Assembly: GCF_021391495.1 (NCBI RefSeq)
Contig: NZ_CP090063.1
Location: 7,006,001-7,070,000, forward strand
DNA: 64,000 bases
From: Amycolatopsis acidiphila
Lineage (GTDB): Bacteria; Actinomycetota; Actinomycetes; Mycobacteriales; Pseudonocardiaceae
Direction: 5' to 3'
The notes beneath the pieces are model-generated. The model saw nothing but the letters and a program-made list of their open reading frames with translations, was not told the origin of the DNA and ran no database searches. Below, piece by piece: positions 23,531 through 32,847 of the stretch (positions within the stretch are counted from its first letter, which is position 1; each line of letters begins with the position of its first letter). The translations under genes and the position numbers were made by a program.

Positions 23531-25261
23531 TCAGGTCCAGGCGGACTTCCGCAACAGCCGCAGCCCGTTGAGGGCCACCAGCGCGGTCGATCCTTCGTGC
23601 CCGATCACGCCCAGCGGCAACGGAAGCGTGCCGAGCAGGTCCCACAGCACGAGGCCGACGATGAACGTGCCCGCGAGCGCGAGGTTGGCCAGCACGAGCC
23701 GCCGGGCCCGCCGGGACAACGCGATGACCGCGGGGATCGTGCTCAGCTCGTTCCGCACCACGACGGCGTCCGCGGTCTCCAGCGCGAGATCGACGCGCCC
23801 GACGGCGACCCCGACGTGGGCCGCCGCGAGCGCGGGCGCATCGTTGATGCCGTCGCCGACCAGCATTACCCGCTCACCCAGCTCGCGCACCGCGGAAACC
23901 TTGTCCTGCGGGAACAATCCCGCTCGCACGTCGGTGATGCCGACCTCGGCGGCGATCTTCCGGGCGGCGTCCTCGCCGTCCCCCGTCAGCAGCACCGGCT
24001 CGAACTCCGCGAGCGCGGCGACGGCCGCGTGCGCGTCGTCCCGCAGCCGGTCGGTGAGGGTGATCGTGCCGACCTCGACGTCGTCGACGTACACCGTCGG
24101 CCCGCGGCCCACGAACACCTGCCTGCCCTCGACGATCGCCCGAACCCCGACACCCGGAACCGCGGAAAACTCTTGCGCGGAAGATACTTCCAGGCGACGT
24201 TCTTGCGCGGCAGAAACTATCGCGCGGCCCAACGGGTGCTCGCTCGCGTACTCCGCAGCCGCCGCGAGCCGGAGGACCTCGTCGTCCGCTTCGACGACCT
24301 GTGGCGCGCCTTCCGTGAGCGTGCCGGTCTTGTCGAACGCGACCCGGGTGGTCGTGCCGAGCTGCTCCATCACCACGGCGGACTTCACCAGCACCCCGTG
24401 CCGGCCCGCGTTGGCGATCGCGGACAGCAGCGGCGGCATGGTCGCGAGCACGACCGCGCACGGGGAGGCGACGATCATGAAGGTCATCGCGCGCAACAGG
24501 GTCGGCCGCAGGTCCGCGCCGAACGCCAGCGGCCCGAAGAACAACGCGAGCGTGGCGAGCACGACGCCCACCGAGTACCGCTGCTCGATCTTCTCGACGA
24601 ACAGCTGGGTCTTCGCCTTGGTGGCCGACGCCTCCTCGACCATCGCGACGATCCGCGCGATGACGGTGTCCGACGCGGCCCTCGTGACGCGCACGTGCAG
24701 CGCACCGGTGCCGTTGAGCGTGCCCGCGAAGACCTCGTCCCCGGCACTCTTGGGCACCGGCAGCGGCTCGCCGGTGATCGACGCCTGGTCGACCTCGCTC
24801 GCCCCCTCGACCACCTCGCCGTCGGCACCGATGCGCTCGCCGGGCCGCACCAGCACGACGTCCTTTACCGCCAGCGACGCCGTGTCCACGACCTCCGCGC
24901 CCTCCGCCGTCAACCGCGTGACGTGATCGCCCGCGAGGTCCAGCAGGCCACGCACGGAGTCCGCCGTCCGCCGGGTCGCGACCGCCTCCAGCGCGCCCGA
25001 AGTCGCGAAGATGATGATCAGCAACCCGCCGTCGAGCACCTGCCCGATCGCGGCCGCGCCCACCGCCGCGACGACCATCAGCAGGTCCACGTCGAGCGTT
25101 TTGTCCCGCAGGGCAAGGAGTCCGTCACGCAAGGGCGCCCAGCCGCCAGCCAGATAACAGCCCGCGTACAGCCATTCGGCGGGCCCGCCCGCGAGCTGCA
25201 CGCCGAGCGCGGCCAGGAAGAACACCGTCGACACCACGGCCCATCGCACTTCCGGAAGCAT
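23531..25261 (-). CDS. P1B-4-type metal-exporting ATPase (CtpJ/CtpD-like)
   Basis: The membrane ATPase (576 residues) lacks an N-terminal metal-binding domain. It has the actuator GEP (ASITGEPLPVPKSAGD), the phosphorylation motif FDKTGTLTEG, SEHPLG and the hinge GDGINDAPAL. The transmembrane signature is SPC (MIVASPCAVV) instead of CPC, together with HEGST in the last helices, which defines the P1B-4 group exporting Co, Ni, Fe or Zn. The start ATG 25261 avoids the operator; an in-frame start at 25285 would lie within it. The divergent NmtR-like gene is the expected nickel/cobalt-sensing repressor, as for mycobacterial CtpJ. Confidence 0.9.
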   Translation of the reverse strand: MLPEVRWAVVSTVFFLAALGVQLAGGPAEWLYAGCYLAGGWAPLRDGLLALRDKTLDVDLLMVVAAVGAAAIGQVLDGGLLIIIFATSGALEAVATRRTADSVRGLLDLAGDHVTRLTAEGAEVVDTASLAVKDVVLVRPGERIGADGEVVEGASEVDQASITGEPLPVPKSAGDEVFAGTLNGTGALHVRVTRAASDTVIARIVAMVEEASATKAKTQLFVEKIEQRYSVGVVLATLALFFGPLAFGADLRPTLLRAMTFMIVASPCAVVLATMPPLLSAIANAGRHGVLVKSAVVMEQLGTTTRVAFDKTGTLTEGAPQVVEADDEVLRLAAAAEYASEHPLGRAIVSAAQERRLEVSSAQEFSAVPGVGVRAIVEGRQVFVGRGPTVYVDDVEVGTITLTDRLRDDAHAAVAALAEFEPVLLTGDGEDAARKIAAEVGITDVRAGLFPQDKVSAVRELGERVMLVGDGINDAPALAAAHVGVAVGRVDLALETADAVVVRNELSTIPAVIALSRRARRLVLANLALAGTFIVGLVLWDLLGTLPLPLGVIGHEGSTALVALNGLRLLRKSAWT

Positions 25262-25277
25262 GCCGCCGAGCCTACAG

Positions 25278-25305
25278 GAACACATGAAGACGTCTACATG
25301 TGTTC
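25278..25305. promoter_or_regulatory. NmtR-type operator between ctpJ-like and nmtR-like genes
   Basis: A 28-base palindrome has arms GAACACATG (25278-25286) and CATGTGTTC (25297-25305) and a centre AGACGTCT (25288-25295), with only two positions unmatched. Length and symmetry fit the 12-2-12 type site of ArsR/SmtB repressors. It lies in the 62-base gap between the divergent genes and would block both promoters. Confidence 0.8.
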
Positions 25306-25323
25306 TATTGCTAGGATTACACC

Positions 25324-25683
25324 GTGGGGCACGGAGTCGAAGGCAGGGACACGCCTGCCGCGTCGCTGGACGCGGCGAGTGCCGCCACGGTCGCCGCCAC
25401 CCTGCAGGCGTTGGCCACGCCGAGTCGCCTGCTCATGCTGACCCGTCTGCGGCAGGGGCCCTGCTCGGTCGGCGAGCTCGCCGAAGCGGTGGAGATGGAG
25501 CAGTCCGCGGTGTCACACCAGCTGCGCCTGCTGCGCAACCTCGGCCTCGTCGCCGGACGCCGCACGGGCCGCAGCATCGTCTACAGCCTGTACGACAACC
25601 ACGTGGCCCAGCTGCTCGACGAGGCCGTCTACCACGTCGAGCACCTCCGACTCGGCGTAACAGACCGCTCCGACACGGCTTGA
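25324..25683 (+). CDS. nmtR: NmtR-like Ni(II)/Co(II)-sensing ArsR-family repressor
   Basis: The 119-residue protein begins MGHGVEGR, the N-terminus that provides metal ligands (Gly2, His3) in mycobacterial NmtR. The HTH is VGELAEAVEMEQSAVSHQLRLLRNL. The alpha5 helix LYDNHVAQLLDEAVYHVEHLRLG keeps the Asp/His/His/His ligand spacing of NmtR. GTG 25324 is seven bases after a -10-like TAGGAT (25312-25317) with no ribosome site, so the mRNA is probably leaderless. It controls the divergent exporter by releasing DNA on binding nickel or cobalt. Confidence 0.88.
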   Translation: MGHGVEGRDTPAASLDAASAATVAATLQALATPSRLLMLTRLRQGPCSVGELAEAVEMEQSAVSHQLRLLRNLGLVAGRRTGRSIVYSLYDNHVAQLLDEAVYHVEHLRLGVTDRSDTA

Positions 25684-25700
25684 CTGGCAGAGTGGTCGAC

Positions 25701-26195
25701 GTGACCGAACCAGTGCTGGATCTTCGGCCCCCGGCGAACCTGGTGAGCCGCCGCGCGGTGCTGTTCTGGACGACCAGGGCGGCCCTCGGCTGGCTCGTCC
25801 CGCTGATCGGCGAGCTGCTGTGGCTCGTCCTCGGCGATGGCGGCACCCCGTTGGCCATCGTCCTCGTCGTCACCGCCGTACTCGCCGTCGCGCACCTGAT
25901 CGTGATGCCCCAGTGGCGTTACCGCGTGCACCGCTGGGAGACGAGCGAGCAGGTCGTCTACACCCAGTCCGGCTGGTTCAACCAGGAACGCCGCATCGCG
26001 CCGGTCTCGCGGATCCAGACCGTCGACACCGAGCGCGGCCCGCTGGAGCGCATGTTCGGCCTCGCCAACCTCACCGTCACCACCGCCTCCGCGCGCGGCC
26101 CGGTGCACATCCACGGCCTGGAACTGGACACCGCGCAACGGCTCGCGGCCGACCTCGCCACCCGCACCCAGGCCACCGTCGGGGACGCGACGTGA
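25701..26195 (+). CDS. PH-domain (bPH2/DUF304) membrane protein, short
   Basis: A 164-residue YdbS-like protein: two hydrophobic helices (about 20-65) followed by one bacterial PH domain with WRYRVHRWETSEQVVYTQSGWFNQERR and RIQTVDTERGPLERMFGLANLTV. The family has an unknown role at the cell membrane. GTG 25701 mirrors the start of the next gene (both give VTEP); GTG 25692 is an alternative. It overlaps the next gene by four bases (GTGA). Confidence 0.85.
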   Translation: MTEPVLDLRPPANLVSRRAVLFWTTRAALGWLVPLIGELLWLVLGDGGTPLAIVLVVTAVLAVAHLIVMPQWRYRVHRWETSEQVVYTQSGWFNQERRIAPVSRIQTVDTERGPLERMFGLANLTVTTASARGPVHIHGLELDTAQRLAADLATRTQATVGDAT

Positions 26196-27664
26196 CCGAG
26201 CCTCCACTGCCCTGGCACCGGCTGAGCGCGAAGATGCTCGCGGTCCACCCGGTGCAGGAGACCATCCGGTTCCTGCCCGTGCTCATCGGCGTGCTGTTCA
26301 TCGGCAGCAACGGCCAGGGCCACATCTGGAGCCTCGTCGGCCTCGGCATCGCGGTGGCGGGCGGGTTGCTGCGCTGGTTCACCACGACCTACCAGATCAC
26401 GCCGTCGCACATCCGGGTCCGCCGCGGACTCCTGCGCCGCCGCGAGCTTTCCGTGCCGCGCGACCGGGTCCGCTCGGTCGACCTGACCGCGCATCCCCTG
26501 CAACGCATCCTCGGCCTCAGCCGCGTAGTCGTCGGCACGGGCCGGTCGGACCGCCACGACGAAGGCGTCACCCTCGACGCGCTCGCGACCCCGGCCGCGG
26601 CCCAGCTACGCGAGGAACTGTTGCACCGCAGCGTTTCCGTCGAGCAGAAGGAGCCCGAGGGAAGAGTCGTCGCGCAGCTGTCGCCGCGGTGGGTCCGGTA
26701 CGGGCCGTTCACGTTGTCCGGCATCGCGACGATCGGTGTCGTGGTCGGCTCGCTGGCCAACCTGTTCAACGAGACGCGCCTCGACCCGGACAACTTCGGC
26801 CTGCTGCGCTCGGTCATCGGGCAGCTCACGTCGGTACCGGTCGCCGTCGCGGTCGTGGAGATCACCGTCTTCGCGGCGGTGCTCGTCGCCGTGCTGTCCG
26901 CGCTCGCCTACGTCCTGGCGTTCTGGAACTTCCGGCTGACCCGCACGGAAGGAACGCTGCACGTCACGCGTGGCCTGCTCACCAGCCGGTCGACGACCAT
27001 CGAGGTGCGACGGCTGCGCGGCGCCGAGATCAGCGAGCCGCTGCTGCTGCGGGCCGCCGGCGGCGCGCGCTGCATGGCGATCACCACCGGCCTGCGGGTC
27101 GGCCGCGGCTCCGAGCACGGCGGGTCGGTCCTGCTGCCCCCGGCGCCGCTCGCCGAAGCGCGGCGGGTCGCGGGCGAGGTCGTCGGCGATGCCGAACCGG
27201 CGGTGCACGACCTCATCCGCCACGGCCCGAGGGCGCACCGGCGCCGCTACACACGGGCGTTCTTGTTCGCGGCGATCGTGACCGGCGTCCTCCTGCTGCT
27301 GTGGTGGCTCGCCCGCTGGCCGGCGTGGCCGTGGCAGGCCGCGCTCGCGCTGTTCCCGCTCGGCGCCCTGCTGGCCGAGGACCGCTACCGCAACCTCGGT
27401 CACGCCCTGCTGGGGCGGCGGCTGGTGTTCCGGCACGGCAGCCTGCTACGCCGCCGGTACATGCTGTCCTCCGAGGGCGTGATCGGCTGGGTCGTGCACC
27501 GGTCGTTCTTCCAGCGCCGGGCGGGACTGGTCTCGCTCACCGCCACCACCGCGGCCGGACGGCAGCACTACACCTGCACAGACATGCCGGCCGCCGAAGC
27601 GGTCGCGCTGGCCCACGACGCCGTGCCCGGGTTACTCGACCCGTTCCTCGTCCGGCGCGAGTGA
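26192..27664 (+). CDS. PH-domain (bPH2) membrane protein, long
   Basis: The 490-residue YdbT-like partner has three repeats of paired helices followed by a PH domain. The first PH has TTYQITPSHIRVRRGLLRRR and VDLTAHPLQRILGLSRVVV, the second has FRLTRTEGTLHVTRGLLTSR, the third GRRLVFRHGSLLRRRYMLSS. It pairs with the short PH protein upstream as in many Gram-positives. The last 33 bases overlap the 3' end of the convergent flavoprotein gene. Function unknown; the pair is probably a membrane complex. Confidence 0.87.
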   Translation: MTEPPLPWHRLSAKMLAVHPVQETIRFLPVLIGVLFIGSNGQGHIWSLVGLGIAVAGGLLRWFTTTYQITPSHIRVRRGLLRRRELSVPRDRVRSVDLTAHPLQRILGLSRVVVGTGRSDRHDEGVTLDALATPAAAQLREELLHRSVSVEQKEPEGRVVAQLSPRWVRYGPFTLSGIATIGVVVGSLANLFNETRLDPDNFGLLRSVIGQLTSVPVAVAVVEITVFAAVLVAVLSALAYVLAFWNFRLTRTEGTLHVTRGLLTSRSTTIEVRRLRGAEISEPLLLRAAGGARCMAITTGLRVGRGSEHGGSVLLPPAPLAEARRVAGEVVGDAEPAVHDLIRHGPRAHRRRYTRAFLFAAIVTGVLLLLWWLARWPAWPWQAALALFPLGALLAEDRYRNLGHALLGRRLVFRHGSLLRRRYMLSSEGVIGWVVHRSFFQRRAGLVSLTATTAAGRQHYTCTDMPAAEAVALAHDAVPGLLDPFLVRRE

Positions 27665-29098
27665 CGGCAGCTCGCGGATGCCGAACTCGTTGCGCAGCAC
27701 GGATTTCGCCGCGAAGTAGCCGCTCATGCCGTGTACCCCCGGGCCGGGCGGCGTGGCCGCGGAGCACAGGTAGACACCGCCGAGCGGCGTGCGGTACGGG
27801 TTCCACTTCAGCACCGGCCGCCCGGCGAGCTGCCGCAGGTCGATCGCGCCGGCAGCGATGTCCCCGCCGACGTAGTTCGGGTTGTATTCGTTCTGTTGCA
27901 AGGCATTCGTGCTCCGGCTGGCGAGCACGGTGTCGGTGAAGCCGGGCGCGAACCGTTCGATCTGACGGCGGATCAGCTCGGTGGGATCGACGGGATCTCC
28001 GTTGGGCACATGGCAGTACGCCCACACCGGCCGCTTTCCCGGTAGGCCACGCGTCGGGTCCGCGACCATGGGCTCGGACAGCAACACGTATGGCGCCTCG
28101 GCTCGTTTCCCTTTCGTGGTGGCGTTTTCGCTCGCGTACACCGCCGCCTGGTCCCCGCACACGTGCACCGTGCCGGCCTTGCGCAGCTCGGGGTTCGCCC
28201 AGGGGATCGGCTCGGACACGAGGAAGTCGACCTTCGCGGCGGCGGGTCCGTAGCGGTACTTCTCGAGACCGCGCCGGTAGCGATCGGGCAACAGGGGACC
28301 CGCGATGTCGAGCAGGTTGCGCGGCCCGATGTCGAGCACGACGGCGCGGAAGGCCGCGAGCTCACGCAGGTCGGTCACCGGCCGCCCGGTGTGCAGAATT
28401 CCGTGGTGCGCGAGGAAATCGTCGGCGAGCGCGTTCGCGATCCGCTGGCTGCCGCCACGTGGGAGGGGCCAGCCGGTCGAATGCGCGAGGTGCCCGAGCA
28501 GCAGGATGATCCCGGCCGCGGGCAGGCTCGGCAACCTGCCGACGGCGTGCCCGGCGACACCGGCGAGCATCGCCGCCGCCTCTTCGGTGTGGAACAAGTG
28601 CCGCGCGATCGGAGTGCCCTGCGTGAGGATCCGGGCGGGCAACGACAGCAGCGCCCACGGATCGGCCGGCACGGACCGCTGGTCGGAGAACAGCGCGTCC
28701 ACCAGGCCCTGGGAGTGCATGACGAGTGGCCGCATCAGCTTCCGGTACCGCGGCCCGTCCGCCCCGAGCGCCTCGCATGTGCGGTCGAGGCTGCGGTATG
28801 CCAGGCCCGCGCGGCCGCCGTCGAGCGGATGCCCGTAGGCGATCTCCGGCTGGCACATCTCGACGCCGCGAGCAGGCAGGTCGAACTCGCGGAAGAAGCG
28901 GCTCGCGGCCGCCATCGGGTGCACGGCCGAACAGATGTCGTGGCCGACCTCGGAGTCGAACAAGGCCTTCGACCGCAGCCCGCCGCCCAGCTGCTCCGCA
29001 CCCTCGCAGATCTCGACCCGGAGCCCGGCGCGGGCGAGCATCACGGCGGCGGCCAGCCCGTTGGGCCCGGATCCGACCACGACGACATCACTGGCCAT
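27632..29098 (-). CDS. Phytoene-dehydrogenase-like FAD oxidoreductase
   Basis: The flavoprotein (488 residues) has the N-terminal dinucleotide fold VVVVGSGPNGLAAAVMLARAG followed by the acidic ICEGAEQLGGGLRSK. The CrtI-type C-terminal box is GVYLCSAATPPGPGVHGMSGYFAAKSVL. It belongs to the broad CrtI/PDH-like family whose members saturate, desaturate or isomerise polyenes. No carotenoid genes are adjacent, so the substrate is unknown. ATG 29098 is chosen over the ATG one codon earlier (29101). Confidence 0.85.
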   Translation of the reverse strand: MASDVVVVGSGPNGLAAAVMLARAGLRVEICEGAEQLGGGLRSKALFDSEVGHDICSAVHPMAAASRFFREFDLPARGVEMCQPEIAYGHPLDGGRAGLAYRSLDRTCEALGADGPRYRKLMRPLVMHSQGLVDALFSDQRSVPADPWALLSLPARILTQGTPIARHLFHTEEAAAMLAGVAGHAVGRLPSLPAAGIILLLGHLAHSTGWPLPRGGSQRIANALADDFLAHHGILHTGRPVTDLRELAAFRAVVLDIGPRNLLDIAGPLLPDRYRRGLEKYRYGPAAAKVDFLVSEPIPWANPELRKAGTVHVCGDQAAVYASENATTKGKRAEAPYVLLSEPMVADPTRGLPGKRPVWAYCHVPNGDPVDPTELIRRQIERFAPGFTDTVLASRSTNALQQNEYNPNYVGGDIAAGAIDLRQLAGRPVLKWNPYRTPLGGVYLCSAATPPGPGVHGMSGYFAAKSVLRNEFGIRELPSLAPDEERVE

Positions 29099-29326
29099 CA
29101 ACCGGGTTTACCCCACCCGATGATCAGGGCAAACACCGGTGTCCGGGAAGTCCGTTCCGGGAAGCTCAACGGTATGGCTTCGCCGACGCTCGAACTCCCC
29201 CGGCTCCCGCTGGTGGTGGTCGTGCTGTTCCTCGGGCCACGCGCCGTATCCGGGCCTCGACCTGGGCCGCCGCCCGGTCAGCCGGCGGTCAGCGGACGGT
29301 CAGCGGACCCCGGCACGCTCCGGGAC

Positions 29327-30490
29327 ATGAACATTCTGATCTCCGGCGCGAGTATCGCCGGCCCCGCATTGGCCTACTGGCTCGACCGCTCCGGTCACCG
29401 CGTCACCGTCGTCGAGAAGTCGTCCGAGCTGCGCACCGGTGGCCAGGCGGTCGACTTCAAGGGCGCCACCCACCTCGAGGTGCTGACGAAGATGGGCGTC
29501 CTCGACGAGGTGCGGCGGCGGCAGACCGGCGGCCACGACCAGACCGTCGTCGACGCCAACGGCAAGACCCTCACGGTCATCCCCGGCGAGTTCACCGGCG
29601 GCGACATCGAGATCCGCCGCGGCGACCTGACCCAGCTGCTGTACAAGCGCACCGTCGAGAGCTGCGAGTACGTCTTCGGCGAGTCGATCACGTCCCTGAC
29701 CGAGACGGGTACCGGCGTCCACGTGACGTTCGAGCACGGCCCGGCCCGCACGTTCGACCTGGTCGTCGGCGCGGACGGAATCCACTCCAACGTCCGGCGG
29801 CTCGCCTTCGGGCCCGAGAAGGACTACGTGCGCTTCCTCGGTCACTACTACGCCCTGGCGGACCTGGACGTGCCCGGCAGTGGGTTGATGTACAACGAGC
29901 CGGGGCGCATGGCCGCGCTCGGCGGCCCGAAGGCGCCGGCGTTCTTCGTGTTCGCGTCGCCGGAACTGGAGTACGACCGCTACGACGCCGAGCAGCAGAA
30001 GCGCCTGTTGATGGCCGCTTACGACGGCGGCGGGTGGCGGATCCCGGAAATGGTGGCCGCGATCCCGTCAGCGCGCGACATCTACCTGGACTCGATCAGC
30101 CGCGTCGAGGTCGACCGCTACGCCCAAGGCCGCGTGGTCCTCCTCGGCGATGCGGCGTACGGCAACACTCTCGGCGGCTTCGGCACCGGCCTCGCGATCG
30201 TCGCGGCGTACGTCCTGGCGGGTGAACTGGCCCTGACACACGGTGATCACCGTGCCGCGTTCGCCGGCTATGAGGAGTCGTTCCGCGACTACGCGAAGAT
30301 CGCGAAGCAGGGCAGCGCGGGCCCGTTCCTGGCCCCCGGTTCCCGGTTGCGGATGCGCCTGCGCAACTGGACCTTCAAGTCGCGCTTCCTGCTGCGTCAG
30401 ATGCTGAAGCTGACAGACAAATTCGCCACGGACATAACGCTGAAGCCCTACCCGCTCCCAGCCGCGAAGAACAACCACTCGGAACGGTAA
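29327..30490 (+). CDS. PHBH-type FAD-dependent monooxygenase
   Basis: The enzyme (387 residues) has the NADPH/FAD fold ILISGASIAGPALAYWLDRSG, the DG-type motif FDLVVGADGIHSNVRRLAF and the second FAD motif GRVVLLGDAAYGNTLGGFGTGLA. This is the class A flavin hydroxylase pattern, closest to rifampicin-monooxygenase/TetX-like proteins. ATG 29327 begins the Rossmann strand; the frame extends far upstream antisense to the previous gene. Just before it, GGTCAGCGGAC is repeated twice in tandem (about 29288-29308). The 225-base gap 29102-29326 otherwise shows nothing. Confidence 0.87.
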   Translation: MNILISGASIAGPALAYWLDRSGHRVTVVEKSSELRTGGQAVDFKGATHLEVLTKMGVLDEVRRRQTGGHDQTVVDANGKTLTVIPGEFTGGDIEIRRGDLTQLLYKRTVESCEYVFGESITSLTETGTGVHVTFEHGPARTFDLVVGADGIHSNVRRLAFGPEKDYVRFLGHYYALADLDVPGSGLMYNEPGRMAALGGPKAPAFFVFASPELEYDRYDAEQQKRLLMAAYDGGGWRIPEMVAAIPSARDIYLDSISRVEVDRYAQGRVVLLGDAAYGNTLGGFGTGLAIVAAYVLAGELALTHGDHRAAFAGYEESFRDYAKIAKQGSAGPFLAPGSRLRMRLRNWTFKSRFLLRQMLKLTDKFATDITLKPYPLPAAKNNHSER

Positions 30491-30555
30491 CCCGCCGGGG
30501 CGGTCACAAACCGCACCTTCACCGCCGACCTGAGACGCGGGCGGCCATTCGGGTT

Positions 30556-30947
30556 GTGAAACCAGCCTCGACACGCTCCTGCCGGCACTAACGCCGCACG
30601 ACCGTCCCCGGCGTGCCCGGCAACTCAGCACCGAGCAGATCCAGGAGCTGATCGCCGGCTACCGGTCCGGCTCGACGGTCTACGAGCTGGGTGCCCAGTT
30701 CTGGATCGAACGGCGAATCGTCAGCAACCTCCTCCACCGGCACGCGTGCCGATGCGCCACCGCGGCCTCTCGCCCGACCAGATCGACCACGCCATCCACC
30801 TCTATAACCTCGGCTGGTCACTCGCCCGAGTCGGCGATCACCTGGACGTCAACCACACCACCGTGCTGAACAAGCTGCGTGAACGCGGGCATCCCCACCC
30901 GCGACACCCACGGCCGTCCACGCGTCGAAGCAGGTGGTGCTCGATGA
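30556..30947 (+). pseudogene. Decayed tandem-HTH protein (copy 1 of 3)
   Basis: The residues [59 protein letters not shown] and [13 protein letters not shown] are readable but need two frame changes, one base lost near 30748 and one gained near 30890. The N-terminal part present in copies at 54482 and 61564 is shortened. The two-HTH arrangement resembles the C-terminal DNA-binding part of actinobacterial serine recombinases. Its end overlaps the DUF2637 fragment by four bases (ATGA), a sign of a former operon in an integrative element. Confidence 0.75.
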
Positions 30948-31203
30948 CAAGCTCTACCGTGGTTCGAGCGGTCACCGTGACCACGGGTGTGGTCGTCGGC
31001 CTCACGTTTCTCTTCGGCTTCGGCAACGTCCTCGACCTCGCGCTCCGGCTCGGCGTGCCCATCTGGGTCGCGCCACTCGTCGCACCTGCCGTTGACCTCT
31101 CAATTTTCGGGCTTCTTCTGGGCTGTCGGCATCTGGCGCAGATCTTCTGCACGCCCTGTCTGCTGCTTCCCCGCCGACCGGAGTCTCGTTGGGTCTATCC
31201 CGT
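30944..31203 (+). pseudogene. DUF2637-like membrane protein fragment
   Basis: ATG 30944 starts VRAVTVTTGVVVGLTFLFGF and continues RLGVPIWVAPLVAPAVDLSI, the N-terminal membrane segment of DUF2637 proteins, which are carried by actinobacterial integrative and conjugative elements. After about 57 codons the frame shifts (the matching residues continue in another frame), and the gene is cut off by the insertion sequence. It is a remnant of an integrated element. Confidence 0.65.
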
Positions 31204-32847
31204 GATCGGCTCTGGCCCGAATGCGGTGGTAGCGCTGGGTGGCGTTAGCCGAGCAAGATGCGGTGACGCAGGAGAGGGAAGCCCGCGCGACCGTACATCT
31301 GCCGTTTGATCATCTTGGTTTTGGTGTTCACTCCTTCCGTTCGTCCGTTGTGGAATGGTTGGGTGAGGGCGGCGTTGACGGCCTCGCGGTCGAATTCGAG
31401 TCCGCGGGTGTAAGCGTGCAGGTGAGGTAGATCCTCGGCTCGGGCCCGGTCGATCCAGTCACTAAGACGGTCATCGTTGCCGGTGGTCGGGGTGAGCAGA
31501 GCCGCGAAGTCACCGACGAGGGTGGCCAGCGCCGTCATCTCGCGGCAGGCGCTCACGGCGGCTTCGAGTCGTTCCCGCTGGCGATCTTGGAGCTTGTCCG
31601 GGCGTGTGAGCAGGTAGCGCGTGAGTCGCTTCGGAGAGATCGCTGGCCGGTCGGATTCGACTCGTCCTTGGGTGATGTAGCGATACAGCAGATTGTGGCT
31701 TCCGGTGTAGCCGCGCTGTTTGATCTCTGCCATCAGCTGATGCACGGGCACGGCCGGGTCCTCGCGGCGGCGGCCACGCAGGTAGTCACGGAATGGGTCG
31801 ACGAGGGTGGGCCGGTACTGCGGTGCGCGAACCAGCCGGTCGGGTTGATCGATGCGGGCGTATCGCTTCACTGTGTTCATTGCCAGGTTCAGCCGGCGTG
31901 CGATTTCGAGCAGCCCCACGCCGTGCTTGAGCAGGTCGTGGATCTGTTGCCAGCGTTGGCGGGTGGTCACCGCTCGCGCGCCCTCGCGCAGTGGCGGACC
32001 GGTCTTGCCCCAGCAGGTGCTGTGCGCGGCGACCTCCTTCAACACGACCTCGGCGAGGTTGTGCCACAGATGCCAGCGGTCGCCAACCTGCACCGCGTCG
32101 GGCAGGGCTCGACGGATCGCCTGGGCATAGGTGGCCGAACCATCCCGGCACACCACCTCCACACCGGGATGCTCCCGCAGCCAGGCCTCCAGCACCTCTG
32201 CTGTGCGGCCTGGCAACACCTCAACCCGCTCGCCGGTTTCCGCGTTGATGATCACGGTGGCGTAGCGTTGCCGCTTACGCAGGGCAAAGTCGTCCACCCC
32301 GATCACCCGGGGCACCGACCTGGTCGGCAACGGCAACTGCAGCAGCGCCCGCAGCGCGGTCTGCCTCGACAGCACCACACCGACGGCGGCCAGGACCCGG
32401 GCGCTTGCACGACCGGCCAATTCCCGCGCAACGCTCGCCACGTGCGCGGCCAGCCGAACAGTTCGACGCTGATATCGCTGCACGATGCCAACGGGCTGCT
32501 CACGGAACGTCTGCCGCAAGCACCCGAGATGCCCGCAGCGCATCCGTCGAATCCGCAGCCGTATCAGCACCCGCCGCCCGTCAACCGGCACATCGACCAC
32601 TTGCCGGACGACATAGCCGTGCACTCGCCCCGTCGCCACCCCGCAGTCCGGGCAGTCCACAGGACCGGGCCGCGTCGATGCCCGCACCACGAGCACCCCA
32701 GCCTCATCGTCGACGCCATCGAGGACCAGGGACGACAGCCCCGAGAACACCAACGCAAGAAGTTGATCACCAGCGCACGGCGCTCACCCTGGCACAGCAC
32801 CGAATCGGACACGCATCGTCACCACCGGATCCGTGCCAGAGCCGATC
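31204..32847. mobile_element. ISL3-family insertion sequence
   Basis: The terminal inverted repeats are GATCGGCTCTGGC (31204-31216) and GCCAGAGCCGATC (32835-32847). The match continues inward imperfectly for another 15-18 bases, including CGGTGGT/ACCACCG. One long transposase gene fills the element. If GGCTCTGGC is the true end, GATC flanks both sides. The 8-base target duplication usual for ISL3 is not seen, and the flanks belong to unrelated genes (DUF2637 fragment left, IclR fragment right), so DNA was lost or rearranged next to the IS. Confidence 0.85.
31245..32753 (-). CDS. ISL3-family transposase
   Basis: The transposase (502 residues) has an N-terminal zinc-ribbon (CPDCGVATGRVHGY ... 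RMRCGHLGC), an HTH and a DDE domain with VIGVDDFALRKRQRYATVI (first Asp), VVCRDGSATYAQAIRRALP (second Asp) and the C-terminal FHNGRTEGVNTKTKMIKRQM (Glu). All hallmarks are intact and there is no frameshift, so it may be functional. It lies wholly within the inverted repeats. Confidence 0.95.
   Translation of the reverse strand: MVFSGLSSLVLDGVDDEAGVLVVRASTRPGPVDCPDCGVATGRVHGYVVRQVVDVPVDGRRVLIRLRIRRMRCGHLGCLRQTFREQPVGIVQRYQRRTVRLAAHVASVARELAGRASARVLAAVGVVLSRQTALRALLQLPLPTRSVPRVIGVDDFALRKRQRYATVIINAETGERVEVLPGRTAEVLEAWLREHPGVEVVCRDGSATYAQAIRRALPDAVQVGDRWHLWHNLAEVVLKEVAAHSTCWGKTGPPLREGARAVTTRQRWQQIHDLLKHGVGLLEIARRLNLAMNTVKRYARIDQPDRLVRAPQYRPTLVDPFRDYLRGRRREDPAVPVHQLMAEIKQRGYTGSHNLLYRYITQGRVESDRPAISPKRLTRYLLTRPDKLQDRQRERLEAAVSACREMTALATLVGDFAALLTPTTGNDDRLSDWIDRARAEDLPHLHAYTRGLEFDREAVNAALTQPFHNGRTEGVNTKTKMIKRQMYGRAGFPLLRHRILLG

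Noticed and set aside
21882..25441. Several 500-600-codon frames antisense to the decarboxylase and metal ATPase
   Set aside because: They overlap proteins with clear catalytic motifs and contain only low-complexity charged sequence.
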